From Chitinophagaceae bacterium (GTDB taxonomy: Bacteria > Bacteroidota > Bacteroidia > Chitinophagales > Chitinophagaceae), in the NCBI GenBank assembly GCA_947453295.1, contig CANGGD010000011.1:1-34845 (forward strand): 34,845 nt of DNA. Reading direction: 5' to 3'. A program made the position numbers and the translations under genes. Position 1 is the first letter of the stretch, and every line of letters begins with the position of its first letter. Below are positions 15,548 to 25,500 of this stretch, in pieces. A model generated the notes under the pieces. That model saw only the letters and a list, made by a program, of their open reading frames with translations, was not told the origin of the DNA and searched no databases.

Positions 15548-16579
15548 ATGTACCAAATTATTAGAAGAATTCTCTTTCTGTTTGAACCCGAAAAGGCTCA
15601 TTACTTTTCGATGAATTTGATGAAATATTTTTGTGCAATACCTCCCATTAAATGGCTTATAAAAAGCATTTATAAAACAAATTACCCGGTAAGTTTTTTA
15701 GGATTGAAGTTTATAAATCCAGTTGGGTTAGGCGCGGGTTTTGACAAAAATGCAAAATATCTCAACACATTAGAATCTCTTGGTTTTGGTTTTGTAGAAA
15801 TTGGAACAGTTACTCCTAAAGCACAAGATGGTAATGAAAAACCAAGATTGTTTCGGCTTCCTCAAGACAAAGCCCTGATCAACCGAATGGGTTTTAATAA
15901 TGAGGGGGTGAATAAGATTTCTGAAAGACTAAAAGAATGGCGTTCTAAAAATCCAAATACATCATTAATCATTGGAGGAAATATTGGAAAAAACAAACTC
16001 ACTCCAAACGAAGATGCTTGGAAAGATTATGAAATTTGTTTTAAGAAATTATATGATGAGGTTGATTATTTTGTAGTTAATGTAAGTAGCCCTAACACAC
16101 CTGGATTGAGGGCCCTTCAAGAAAAAGATAGTTTAATAAAAATATTTTCTGTTTTACAATTACACAATCAAAAACAAAACAAAGCCAAACCAATTTTATT
16201 AAAAATTGCTCCGGATTTATCAGTTGAACAAGTAGATGAAATTATTTCTTTAACGGATGAAATAAAATTAGATGGATTAATAGTTTCTAATACAACAATA
16301 GAAAGAAGCAACTTACGTACACACTCAAACGCTATAGATAGTATTGGTGCTGGTGGATTAAGCGGATTACCTGTAAAAGAAAAAAGTACCCAGCTTATAG
16401 ATTACATTCATACTAATACGGCTGGCAAATTGTTTATAATAGGCAGTGGGGGAATTTTTACTTTTGAGGATGCTAATGAAAAAATAAAAGCAGGGGCATC
16501 GTTAATACAAGTATGGACAGGCTTCATTTATGAAGGACCGTTAATTATTAAAAATATAGTTCGTCATTTAAAAAAATAA
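15548..16579 (+). CDS. pyrD: Dihydroorotate dehydrogenase (quinone), class 2
   Basis: This 343-residue FMN enzyme oxidises dihydroorotate to orotate with quinone in pyrimidine synthesis, at the inner face of the cytoplasmic membrane. Landmarks are GAGFDKNA at 62-69, NRMGFNNEG and NVSSPNTPG at 178-186, in which Ser181 corresponds to the catalytic base of class 2 enzymes. SNTTI and GSGGIF follow for orotate and FMN binding. The N-terminal helices (MYQIIRRILFLFEPEKAHYF) are the class 2 membrane-association segment. A GTG at 15542 is in frame, but the ATG at 15548 gives the normal family start. The next gene begins after 1 base, so the two are co-transcribed. Confidence 0.95.
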   Translation: MYQIIRRILFLFEPEKAHYFSMNLMKYFCAIPPIKWLIKSIYKTNYPVSFLGLKFINPVGLGAGFDKNAKYLNTLESLGFGFVEIGTVTPKAQDGNEKPRLFRLPQDKALINRMGFNNEGVNKISERLKEWRSKNPNTSLIIGGNIGKNKLTPNEDAWKDYEICFKKLYDEVDYFVVNVSSPNTPGLRALQEKDSLIKIFSVLQLHNQKQNKAKPILLKIAPDLSVEQVDEIISLTDEIKLDGLIVSNTTIERSNLRTHSNAIDSIGAGGLSGLPVKEKSTQLIDYIHTNTAGKLFIIGSGGIFTFEDANEKIKAGASLIQVWTGFIYEGPLIIKNIVRHLKK

Positions 16580-16580
16580 T

Positions 16581-17366
16581 ATGAATCCACTTTTTTCATC
16601 AGAGAGTATTATAAGTTTTGTAATTCTGGTTGTTTTAGAAATTATCTTAGGTATTGATAATGTTATTTTTGTTAGCATCATCATGAACAGATTAAAAGAT
16701 CCAAAAGATGAGATCATTGCAAGAAGAAGCTGGATGATTTTAGGGATGATTACAAGAAGTGTTTTATTATTTGGACTAAGTTGGCTGCTTCATCAAAAAG
16801 GAAAAATAATCATAAGTCTATTTGACAAGGGTTTCGATTTGGCTAGTATAATTATGTTGCTCGGTGGTTTGTTTTTAATTTTCAAATCAGTAAAAGAGAT
16901 TCATGAAAAACTGGAGGGAGAAAATCCAAATATTACAACTAAAAACAAGCCTTCTATTAAATTAGGAAATGCTATTGGACAAATATTGTTAATTGATGCT
17001 GTGTTTTCATTTGATAGTATTTTAACTGCAGGCGGAACTGCTAACCATTTAGAAATTATGATTAGTGCTGTAGTCGTTGCAATGATAGTAATGTTTTTAT
17101 TCAGTCCAAAGATTTCATATTTTATTCACCAACATCCAACTATCAAAATGTTGGCGCTTTCTTTTTTAGTGATGATTGGTTTAAGTTTAGTTATAGAAGG
17201 ATGGGATGCCGAAAAATCAGAGGCTTTGCACTTGAAGAATTATATTTATTTTGGAATGGCATTTTCTTTCGGTGTAGAAATATTAAATATGATCATGAGA
17301 AAAAGAAATAAGAAAGACCATCTTGTTGAATTAAATGAACCAGTAATTTCAGAGACAGAAAAATAA
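16581..17366 (+). CDS. TerC family integral membrane protein
   Basis: This 261-residue protein has about seven membrane helices and the two TerC signature segments: EIILGIDN (20-27) in the first half and DAVFSFDS (139-146) in the second. Their acidic residues in membrane helices are thought to handle divalent cations. Family members (TerC, Alx, YceF/MeeY types) have been linked to metal-ion export, especially manganese, and to tellurite resistance. The start overlaps nothing and is 1 base after pyrD. It converges on the next gene with 7 bases between the stops. The true substrate is not visible, and the tellurite label should not be taken literally without other ter genes. Confidence 0.9.
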   Translation: MNPLFSSESIISFVILVVLEIILGIDNVIFVSIIMNRLKDPKDEIIARRSWMILGMITRSVLLFGLSWLLHQKGKIIISLFDKGFDLASIIMLLGGLFLIFKSVKEIHEKLEGENPNITTKNKPSIKLGNAIGQILLIDAVFSFDSILTAGGTANHLEIMISAVVVAMIVMFLFSPKISYFIHQHPTIKMLALSFLVMIGLSLVIEGWDAEKSEALHLKNYIYFGMAFSFGVEILNMIMRKRNKKDHLVELNEPVISETEK

Positions 17367-17373
17367 ATGCAGT

Positions 17374-18342
17374 TTATTCTTCTCTGCCAATTATACTATT
17401 CGCTTTTCTCCAGGTTTCATTTAACACTTCAAAATCTAGTAATTCCTGTTGATTAAAATGTTGAGCTGTCAATTTTTGTAAATCAGGTTGACCAGCATTA
17501 ACCCAAGCTGTGTACCAAAAAGAAGCAATAGTTAATATAGATTGACGCATTCTTCTTTCAATCATTCCATTTAGTTTTAAACTATATCTCTTTGTAAAAT
17601 TAGAAGAGTATTGTTTTATTATTTTTCCGTTTCTGTTTTCAAATGAAAATTTAAATGGCTCTGCGATTTCATTTGTTAAAGCCTTTTCAAAATACAATAC
17701 ACTATCTATGGCTTGGTTGCTTTCTTTAATCACTTTCCAAATGTATGATGTAGGATCTTTGATAAAAGAGGCCTTTCCAATAAAAAAATTAAACTCATTT
17801 TCTGCTAACAATTCCGGAACTCTACTTTCCCAGAACCCGTGAATGCCATTTTGATTTGTTTTTTGACCATTGTAATTGCTGGTTGTATGTAAGGGCACAT
17901 GAGCATCTGCAATATAATGGCCTATTTCCGCGCTGTTTTTCATAATTGAAGAATAGTTGTTTTGCTTAAACGCTTCTGTTAATCTCGTAAGCATAAGTTG
18001 AATATGCCAGGGAACAATTCCATGTCTATTCAAACTATCCAATGTAAATGCATCAACTGCTTTAGACCAGTTTCTAGGTAAAGAATCAACAGAACGTTCT
18101 CCATAGAAATCCAAATCAATATAATGCCTTGGAGCCTCCGCTTCGACAGCATATCTTCTTTTATCTGGATCAGTTGCGTGCTCAGTTAGATATTGAATGT
18201 TGGGCTTGTATAAAATCATCATCTCCGGTGGAAGTAAAAAAACTGCACAATAGTTGATTTTACTATGGCCGTAAAAGCCCCAACAATAGGCTTTTTCAAA
18301 ACATAGCATTAAAAAAGATAAAAGTATTAGGCAGAATTTCAA
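17374..18342 (-). CDS. Secreted S1/P1-nuclease / phospholipase C-like zinc hydrolase
   Basis: The predicted protein of 322 residues has a short signal peptide (MKFCLILLSFLMLCF), and cleavage after AYC would expose Trp21 of WGFYGH. In the S1/P1 nuclease and zinc phospholipase C superfamily the mature N-terminal Trp is a zinc ligand. Further expected ligands are in TDPDKRR, APRHYIDLD, IGHYIADAHVPLHT and GIHGFWESR. The frame continues to a TTG at 18411, but that adds a second hydrophobic stretch. The TTG at 18342 places Met-Lys directly before the signal core, so I prefer it. No ATG is available upstream of the signal core. It is likely periplasmic or secreted, and nuclease versus phospholipase activity cannot be decided. 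Confidence 0.82.
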   Translation of the reverse strand: MKFCLILLSFLMLCFEKAYCWGFYGHSKINYCAVFLLPPEMMILYKPNIQYLTEHATDPDKRRYAVEAEAPRHYIDLDFYGERSVDSLPRNWSKAVDAFTLDSLNRHGIVPWHIQLMLTRLTEAFKQNNYSSIMKNSAEIGHYIADAHVPLHTTSNYNGQKTNQNGIHGFWESRVPELLAENEFNFFIGKASFIKDPTSYIWKVIKESNQAIDSVLYFEKALTNEIAEPFKFSFENRNGKIIKQYSSNFTKRYSLKLNGMIERRMRQSILTIASFWYTAWVNAGQPDLQKLTAQHFNQQELLDFEVLNETWRKANSIIGREE

Positions 18343-18450
18343 ATGATATTTTTGAAGTAATAAAATTAAAAATATCAATGAATAATTATTGGTAGCTGTG
18401 GTTTTAACCAATGTTTTGTTAGAAAATAAAGGTTAATTTGGAAGAAAATC

Positions 18451-19068
18451 TTACTTCTCTTTTTCTTCTTCTTCTAATGAAGTAATTCCTCCACTTACAG
18501 CAAATTTCATGAATTGAGCACTATTGAGTTGTGGTAAATATTTTATTCTTGCTTTAGGTACAATAACCACATTCCCTGCTACAGAATAAGAAGATGGAAT
18601 ATAAACTGCAACATAATCTATTAAGTCAAATTCACTCATATCTTCTTTAGTGATAAAACCAATTCTCCAAACATCTGTTTCATCTATATTCACTAAAACA
18701 TTTTTAGTGAATTTCTTTTTTTCTCCAGCAAATGCTTCAAAAAACTCTCTTGTTGTTGAATAAATATGTTTTAATCCCGGAACCCGTTGCATCATTTTAT
18801 CGAAAAACAATATGATTTTATTTGAGATAAAAAAATAACTGAAATATCCTATAATTGATACAAACAAGATTACAACTAAAAATCCTAACCCATAATTTTG
18901 AACTCTTACATTACCCGATTCATCTTTTATTGTGAAAAATGGAATAAGACTGTCTATTGATGAAACCACTACAAAAATTACATAAAAAGTTACGAGTACA
19001 GGTGCCATTATTAACAAGCCTTGTAAAAAATACTGCGGCAGCGATTTAAATTTGAATTCGTTTTGCAT
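18451..19068 (-). CDS. DUF502 family membrane protein
   Basis: The 205-residue protein has two membrane helices (about 13-38 and 56-77), then the DUF502 core: VPGLKHIYSTTREFFEAF, the segment with TKEDMSEFDLIDYVAVYIPSS, and VVIVPKARI. Family members are widespread and uncharacterised in function. The ATG at 19068 is preceded by a promoter-like region shared with the divergent tetR gene. It lies upstream of the S1/P1-like gene on the same strand, about 100 bases away. The C-terminus is a run of Glu and Lys (EEEEKEK). Confidence 0.9.
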   Translation of the reverse strand: MQNEFKFKSLPQYFLQGLLIMAPVLVTFYVIFVVVSSIDSLIPFFTIKDESGNVRVQNYGLGFLVVILFVSIIGYFSYFFISNKIILFFDKMMQRVPGLKHIYSTTREFFEAFAGEKKKFTKNVLVNIDETDVWRIGFITKEDMSEFDLIDYVAVYIPSSYSVAGNVVIVPKARIKYLPQLNSAQFMKFAVSGGITSLEEEEKEK

Positions 19069-19085
19069 TTTATATAATTATATAA

Positions 19086-19132
19086 CAAATGTAGCTTTTA
19101 ATCTTTTCTAGATAATCATATAGACAAATATA
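19086..19132 (-). promoter_or_regulatory. Candidate promoters of the DUF502 gene
   Basis: Two exact TAnnTTTG matches occur on the minus strand: TACATTTG (19093-19086) and TATATTTG (19132-19125). The nearer one would give a leader of about 10-15 bases before the ATG at 19068. Neither has a clear -33 partner, so which one is used cannot be told. Confidence 0.35.
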
Positions 19133-19153
19133 TATCATCAAAAATATTGACAT

Positions 19154-19190
19154 GGAAACTTTTTTTACAACATAAGTTTCCTTAGTTTTG
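19154..19190 (+). promoter_or_regulatory. tetR operon promoter with candidate TetR operator
   Basis: A perfect 8-bp inverted repeat (GGAAACTT at 19154-19161, AAGTTTCC at 19174-19181, 12-base spacer) is directly followed by TAGTTTTG (19183-19190), an exact TAnnTTTG element, and by the tetR ATG at 19199. A TetR dimer bound here would cover the region between the -33 and -7 elements. This is the expected arrangement for autorepression of the efflux operon. Confidence 0.6.
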
Positions 19191-19198
19191 CTGCAATT

Positions 19199-19831
19199 AT
19201 GAATTTGAATACTGAAGTACAATCAAGAATATTTAATCAAGCCCATGATTTGTTTATGCAATTTGGATTGAAAAGTGTGAGTATGGATGATATTGCTTCA
19301 AAAATGGGAATAAGCAAAAAAACGATTTATCAATACTTTGAGGATAAAGAAGAATTGGTAAGTGCTGTTGTGAAGGCTATTACTTCTCAAAATGAAGAGG
19401 TTTGTAATCACGATATAATCCGCTCCGAAAATGCAGTGCATGAAGTTTTTTTGGCAATGGAGCAAATGTCCACCCTGTTTCATAAAATGAACCCTTCCAT
19501 TCTCTTTGATTTGCATAAATATTATCCCAATGCTTTCAAGATATTTTTTACTCACAAAAATGAATTTGTATATAAAAAAATTAAAGACAACTTAAACAGA
19601 GGCATAAAAGAAGATTTATACAAAAATGATATTGACATAGAAATTTTATCCAGATTTAGAGTTGAATCCATTGTAATGCCTTTTAATCCTGATTTTCAAT
19701 CTGTAATGAAAAAAAATTTGGTAGAATTATCTTACGTATTATCAACACATTTTTTATTTGGAATTGCTACTACTAAAGGAGAAAAGCAAATCAATAAATA
19801 CATTAAAAATCAAACTAAATATTCAATTTAA
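19199..19831 (+). CDS. TetR/AcrR family transcriptional regulator
   Basis: The 210-residue protein has an N-terminal TetR helix-turn-helix at about 28-49 (MDDIASKMGISKKTIYQYF) and a helical C-terminal ligand and dimer domain without a clear subfamily match. It is the first gene of a transcript that continues into tolC-like, adaptor and RND pump genes. Its TAA shares one base with the next ATG (TAATG). The likely role is repression of the efflux operon until an effector binds, supported by the inverted repeat in front of its start. The inducing compound is unknown. Confidence 0.92.
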   Translation: MNLNTEVQSRIFNQAHDLFMQFGLKSVSMDDIASKMGISKKTIYQYFEDKEELVSAVVKAITSQNEEVCNHDIIRSENAVHEVFLAMEQMSTLFHKMNPSILFDLHKYYPNAFKIFFTHKNEFVYKKIKDNLNRGIKEDLYKNDIDIEILSRFRVESIVMPFNPDFQSVMKKNLVELSYVLSTHFLFGIATTKGEKQINKYIKNQTKYSI

Positions 19832-21228
19832 TGAAGACACAACTAATTATTGTTTCTCTTTTTTCATTCCTGATTGTAAATACTGGTTATGCGCAAAAAG
19901 AAAATCTGTTTTCTTTACAGCAAACTATTGATTACGGAATGAAAAATGCAACAGAAGTTAAAAACGCTTTGATTGATATTCAAATTCAAAAACAAACAAA
20001 TAATGAGGTGACTTCCTTCGCCTTGCCGCAAATAAACAGTAGCATAAATGCAACTCATTATTTTGATATTCCTACTACAACTTTACCTGATTTTATTTCT
20101 CCCAGTGTTTATAATGTTTTAGTAAACAATAATGTAAAAGATGGGAATGGAAATCCAATTAAATTTCCTGTAAGTGGCTTTGGTTCAGTACCCGCAAAAT
20201 TTGGTACTAACTGGAATGGCTCTTTGGGTGTTGATTTTTCTCAAATTTTATTTGATGGTCAAATTTTTATTGGACTTAAAGCTCGCGCTGCAACATTAAA
20301 TCTAGCCACTCAAGCTGCTGCAGTAACTAAAGAACAAGTAAAAGTGAATGTTTACAAAATTTACTACCAATTGATTGTTGGTAAAAAACAATCTACAAGC
20401 ATAGATGCCAATATAGAAAGATTTGAAAAGCTCTTAAACGATACAAAAGAAATTTTCAAAAATGGTTTTGCAGAAAAATTAGATGTTGATAAAGTAGAAG
20501 TAGTATTAAACAATCTTAAAACAGAAAAAGATAAAATTAATGCGCAATTAGAAATGGGAAACGCCGCTTTGAAATTTTTAATCAACATGCCTCAGAGTGA
20601 AAAACTTATTCTCACAGACACACTAAATGAAGAAGAAATAAACTCTTTAGCTGTTTCAGATAGTGTAGATAAAACTAAACGAAAAGAATATCAGCAATTA
20701 AAAACAGCTATACAATTAAACGGACTAAACGTGAAAAGATATCAATTGAGCAAGTATCCTTCATTAGTTGCGTTTGGCACTTACTCTAAAAATGCACAAA
20801 GAAACAGTTTTAGTTTTTTTGATAAAGGGGATTGGTTTTCAACTTCATTGATTGGGGTAAAATTATCAATGCCTCTATTTGATGGTATGGGTAGAAATGC
20901 AAAAATTGAAAAAGCTAAATATGAATTAGCTAAAACAAAAAACATTATGTCAAGGCTCGAACAGGGTATTGATTTTGAAATCTTTGATGCTCGCTTAAAA
21001 ATAAAGACTGCTTTAAAAACACTCGAAAATCAAAAACAAAATAGCCTATTAGCGGAAAAAGTGTATAACAATACTAAATTAAAATACGATCAAGGAGTAG
21101 GAAGTAATAATGAAATATATACGGCCCAAACAGAATTAAAAATCGCTCAAAATAATTACTATGGTGCTTTATATGATGCTATGGTTGCCAAAGTTGACTA
21201 TTTAAAAGCAACTGGAAATCTTCCTTAA
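19831..21228 (+). CDS. TolC family outer-membrane efflux protein
   Basis: This 465-residue protein has a signal peptide (about 1-21, ending NTGYAQ) and two repeated OEP halves: long helices with LNLATQAAAVTKEQVKVNVYKIYYQL in the first and KYELAKTKNIMSRLEQGIDFEIFDARLKI in the second. Trimers form the outer-membrane channel and periplasmic tunnel of tripartite pumps. It overlaps tetR by one base and is followed after 40 bases by the adaptor gene. The order tetR-OEP-adaptor-pump is common in Bacteroidota. Confidence 0.93.
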   Translation: MKTQLIIVSLFSFLIVNTGYAQKENLFSLQQTIDYGMKNATEVKNALIDIQIQKQTNNEVTSFALPQINSSINATHYFDIPTTTLPDFISPSVYNVLVNNNVKDGNGNPIKFPVSGFGSVPAKFGTNWNGSLGVDFSQILFDGQIFIGLKARAATLNLATQAAAVTKEQVKVNVYKIYYQLIVGKKQSTSIDANIERFEKLLNDTKEIFKNGFAEKLDVDKVEVVLNNLKTEKDKINAQLEMGNAALKFLINMPQSEKLILTDTLNEEEINSLAVSDSVDKTKRKEYQQLKTAIQLNGLNVKRYQLSKYPSLVAFGTYSKNAQRNSFSFFDKGDWFSTSLIGVKLSMPLFDGMGRNAKIEKAKYELAKTKNIMSRLEQGIDFEIFDARLKIKTALKTLENQKQNSLLAEKVYNNTKLKYDQGVGSNNEIYTAQTELKIAQNNYYGALYDAMVAKVDYLKATGNLP

Positions 21229-21268
21229 TTTATATTAATATTTAAATAAAAAAAGCAAAACCAATTAT

Positions 21269-22468
21269 ATGCAAAAAATCAAATTAATAGCTGCACTAGG
21301 ACTTCTTATTATTTTCTCATCTTGTGGTGACAAAAAAAATGAAAGTGATAAAGTAATAGCTGAAAAAAAAGCAAAGCTTGAAAAATTAATAACTCAACAA
21401 AGCAATCTTCAAGTTGAAATAGACAAATTACAATCTGAAATCAAAAGTTTATCTGGAAATAGTGATAATGCTGCTCAAGCAAAATTGGTTGCTATTACAC
21501 CGGTAGCGGTTCAGAAATTTAGTCATTTCATTGATTTAAGGGGAAGAGTAGATGCGGAAGACATTTCTTATATCTCTCCCAGAGGAATGGGCGGACAAGT
21601 AAAAGAGCTTTTTATTAAAGAAGGGGATGCTGTTAAAAAAGGGCAATTGCTTTTACGATTAGACGATGCCGTTATGCGCCAGTCATTAGTTGCTGCTCGT
21701 CAACAAATTGAAGGCATCAAAACTCAATTAAAATTCTCTAAAGACGTTTTTGAACGTCAAAATAATCTTTGGAAAAAAGGAATTGGTACTGAAATACAAT
21801 TATTGAATTCTAAAACCAATATGGAAACATTGGAGAATCAGTTAAAGTCTGCCAATGAACAAATTAATGTTGTACAGGAACAATTAAATACAACAGCTGT
21901 ATACAGTGATGTAGATGGTGTAGCAGAAACTGTAATGGTAAAAGTTGGAGAGTTGTTTGGTGGTATGGGGCAAATCAAAATTGTAAATACCGACAAATTA
22001 AAAGTCGTTTCTAATGTGCCTGAAAATTACATCAATAAAGTACACAAAGGAATTCCTGTTGTGATAAGTATTCCAGATGCAAATGAAACAATTAATTCTA
22101 CTATTTCTTTAATTGGTCAAACTATTGAAAATACACAAAGAGGTTTTATTGCTGAAGCTAAAATTCCAACTTCAAATTTTTTAAAGCCGAACCAATCTGT
22201 GATAATGAAAATCTTAGATTATACAAACGAAAAAGCTGTTGTGATTTCAATCAATACTGTTCAAAGTGATGAAAAAGGCAAATATGTTTATGTGTTGGAG
22301 AAGAATGGTAAAGGTGAATCAGTAGCTGTAAAAAAAATAATTGTTTTGGGTGAAACCTATGCTGATCTAGTAGAAATTAAATCAGGATTATCAGGGGGAG
22401 AACAATTGATAACAGCCGGATATCAAAATTTATATGAAGGTCAATCAATCAATACCTCAGTAAAATAA
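21269..22468 (+). CDS. RND efflux periplasmic adaptor (HlyD/AcrA type), probable lipoprotein
   Basis: The 399-residue protein has a lipoprotein-like signal (Cys19 in FSSCGDKK; Phe at -3 is less usual for a lipobox). A short coiled coil (about 33-67, KLEKLITQQSNLQVEIDKLQ) comes before the adaptor proper, which is an extra element compared with E. coli AcrA. Then come the barrel-sandwich lipoyl half (GQVKELFIKEGDAVKKGQLL), an alpha-hairpin (about 145-210), the second lipoyl half and a beta-barrel domain. It links the RND pump to the TolC-like channel. The pump gene follows after 36 bases. Confidence 0.93.
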   Translation: MQKIKLIAALGLLIIFSSCGDKKNESDKVIAEKKAKLEKLITQQSNLQVEIDKLQSEIKSLSGNSDNAAQAKLVAITPVAVQKFSHFIDLRGRVDAEDISYISPRGMGGQVKELFIKEGDAVKKGQLLLRLDDAVMRQSLVAARQQIEGIKTQLKFSKDVFERQNNLWKKGIGTEIQLLNSKTNMETLENQLKSANEQINVVQEQLNTTAVYSDVDGVAETVMVKVGELFGGMGQIKIVNTDKLKVVSNVPENYINKVHKGIPVVISIPDANETINSTISLIGQTIENTQRGFIAEAKIPTSNFLKPNQSVIMKILDYTNEKAVVISINTVQSDEKGKYVYVLEKNGKGESVAVKKIIVLGETYADLVEIKSGLSGGEQLITAGYQNLYEGQSINTSVK

Positions 22469-22504
22469 TTAACCCACACAACAATTTCTGTTAAAAATAA
22501 ATTT

Positions 22505-25500
22505 ATGAATATTCCAGAAGGTATTAAAGAAAAATTCAAAGAGTTTAAACCAACAAGTTGGGCTGTTGATAATAGAACAGCCATCTATATTATTGCAATA
22601 TTAATTTCATGCTTTGGTTTGTATAAATTCAATACGCTACCTAAAGAACAGTTTCCGGATATCGTTGTACCAACCATTAGTGTTACCACAGTATACGTAG
22701 GTAATTCACCAAAAGATATAGAGAATTTGGTTACGCGACCAATTGAAAAACAATTGAAAGGGATAAGCGGAGCCAAGGTGAAAAAAATTACCAGCACCTC
22801 TCAAACTGACTATAGTCTTATTATTGTAGAGTTTGATACAGATGTAAAAACGGAATTAGCAAAACAAAAAGTAAAGGATGCAATTGATAAGTCTAAATCA
22901 GATTTACCTAACAACTTAACACAGCAACCAAATGTGCAGGAATTTGCGTTTAGTGAAATGCCCATCATGTTTGTAAATGTTAGTGGAGATTTTGACGGTG
23001 TGAAGTTGAAACAATTTGCAGATAAGCTTCAAGATAAATTTGAAGAACTTCCTGAAATTACAAGAGCAGAAATTGTGGGCGCTCCTGAAAGAGAAATACA
23101 AGTAAATGTTGACCCCTATAAAATGCAAGCAGCGCGTATCAGTTTTATGGATATTGAAAATGCAATATCACGCGAAAACAATGATATTACTGGCGGCTTG
23201 ATTGCGGTTGGCGATATGAAAAGAACTTTAAAAGTAAAAGGTCAATTTAATTCTGTAAATGACTTACAAAATATTGTAGTAAGAAGTAGCGCTCAAGGTT
23301 CTACAGTTTATTTAAAAGATATTGCTGCACTAAAAGATACCATAAAGGAAAAAGAAAGTTATGCGCGATTGGATGGCAAAAATGTAGTAACCATTAATAT
23401 AGTAAAGAGAGCCGGTGAAAACTTAATTAATGCAGCTGGTAAAGTAAAGGATATTGTTGCTAACATGCAAGCAAGTGAAGAACTTCCTCCGAATTTAAAA
23501 GTAGTAATTACAGGAGACCAAAGTACTGCAACAGCCACTTCATTTAATGATTTAGTAAACACGATCATTATCGGTTTTATTTTGGTGTTGATTATTTTGA
23601 TGTTTTTCATGGGTGTAACTAATGCCTTCTTTGTTGCATTAAGTGTTCCGTTAAGTGTGTTTGTGGCATTTATGTTCTTACCTATTGCTGATTCAATTGT
23701 AGGAACACCCGTAACACTCAATTTCATTGTGTTATTTGCTTTATTATTTGGTCTAGGAATTATTGTAGATGATGCTATTGTAGTAATTGAAAATACACAT
23801 AGAATTTACAATAATGGAAAAGTAAAAATTATCAAAAGTGCAAAAGAGGCTGCTGGAGAGGTTTTCATTCCTGTATTAGCCGGAACCGCAACCACTTTAG
23901 CTCCATTCTTTCCATTGCTTTTCTGGAAAGGAATCATTGGTAAATTCATGATTTACTTACCTACCATGTTGATATTAACATTGGCTGCATCTTTAATTGT
24001 TGCCTTTATTTTCAATCCTGTGTTTGCCGTTAGTTTTATGAAGCCAGAAGGTGAAGAGCATGAAGAAGATAAAAAGTTATTGTTTAAAAAATGGTGGTTC
24101 TGGACAGGAATCATAACTGGTATTATTCTTCATTTATTAGGATCACATGGTTTTGGAAATTTCTTATTAATAATGATGTTGTTGGCAGTAATGAACAGAT
24201 ATATTTTTAGAATAGTGATTCATAAATTTCAAAATAGTTTGTTGCCCTCGTTGATGAATAGATACGAAAAATTATTGAGATGGATATTAAAAGGGAAAAG
24301 ACCCGTTTGGGCAGTTGTAAGTTTATTTCTATTGTTTCCTTTATCTATCTTTTTGTTAGTGGCAAGAGGAAATAAAGCCACCTTCTTCCCTAGCGGTGAT
24401 CCAAAATTTATTTATGTTTATTTAAAAATGCCTGTAGGTACGAATGTAACTACAACGGATAGTGTAACACATATTTTAGAAAATCGCGTATTTAAAATTC
24501 TTGAAAAAGAAAAACCAGGCACAGAAGGAAGTATTGTAGAAAGTGTAATTGCCAACGTAGCCAATAGTGCCAACAATCCTAGAAGTAACAACAGAAGTAT
24601 TCAACCTAATTTAGGAAGGATTCAAGTGTCATTTGTAGAGTTTGAAAAAAGAAATGGCAAACTTACTAAACCTTATCTTGATGAAATCAGAGCCAATATG
24701 GGTGGCATTCCTGGCGCTAGTATTGAAGTATCGCAAGAAGATGCCGGCCCTCCCACAGACCCTCCAGTTAACATTGAAATAACAGGCGATAAATTTGAAG
24801 ATATAGCCGATATAGCCACCAAACTAAACAATTATCTCGATACAAATAAAATTGATGGCGTTGAAAATTTAAAATTAGATGTTGATTTAAATAGTCCGGA
24901 AATTACTGTAAAAGTAGATCGCGAAAAAGCAATGATGGAAGGTTTAAGTACCGGCCAAATAGGAATGGAAATTAGAACAGCTGTTTTTGGAAAAGAAGTA
25001 AGCAAACTAAAAGAAGGGGAAGATGAATATAAAATTCAATTGCGTTACACCGACTTGATGAGAAACAACATCACCGATTTGATGAATATGCGTATCACCT
25101 TTATGGATATGAATACTATGCGAATAAAATCAGTTCCAATTAGTGCGGTTGCCTCAGTTGACTATACTAATACTTCTGGCGCTATTGCTCGTAAAAATGT
25201 AAAACGCACCATTCAATTGCAATCAAATGTATTGGATCCATCAATGACTGCAAAAGTGAACAAGCAATTAGCTGAAAAAATAAAACTATTTAAAACTAAA
25301 GTGAATATCCCAGCTGATGTTACAATAAAACAAACTGGACAGGGCGAACAAGAAGCTGAAACAAACAGCTTTTTAGGAATGGCGTTATCTATTGCTTTAG
25401 GATTAATCTTTTTAATCTTGGTATTACAATTCAATTCTTTAAGTAAACCATTTATTGTTTTAACAGAAATATTCTTTTCCATCATTGGTGTTTTCTTAGG

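Noticed and set aside
16581-17366. Tellurite-resistance function for the TerC-like gene
   Set aside because: No other ter genes are present and the family is better linked to metal-ion transport; only the family name is supported.
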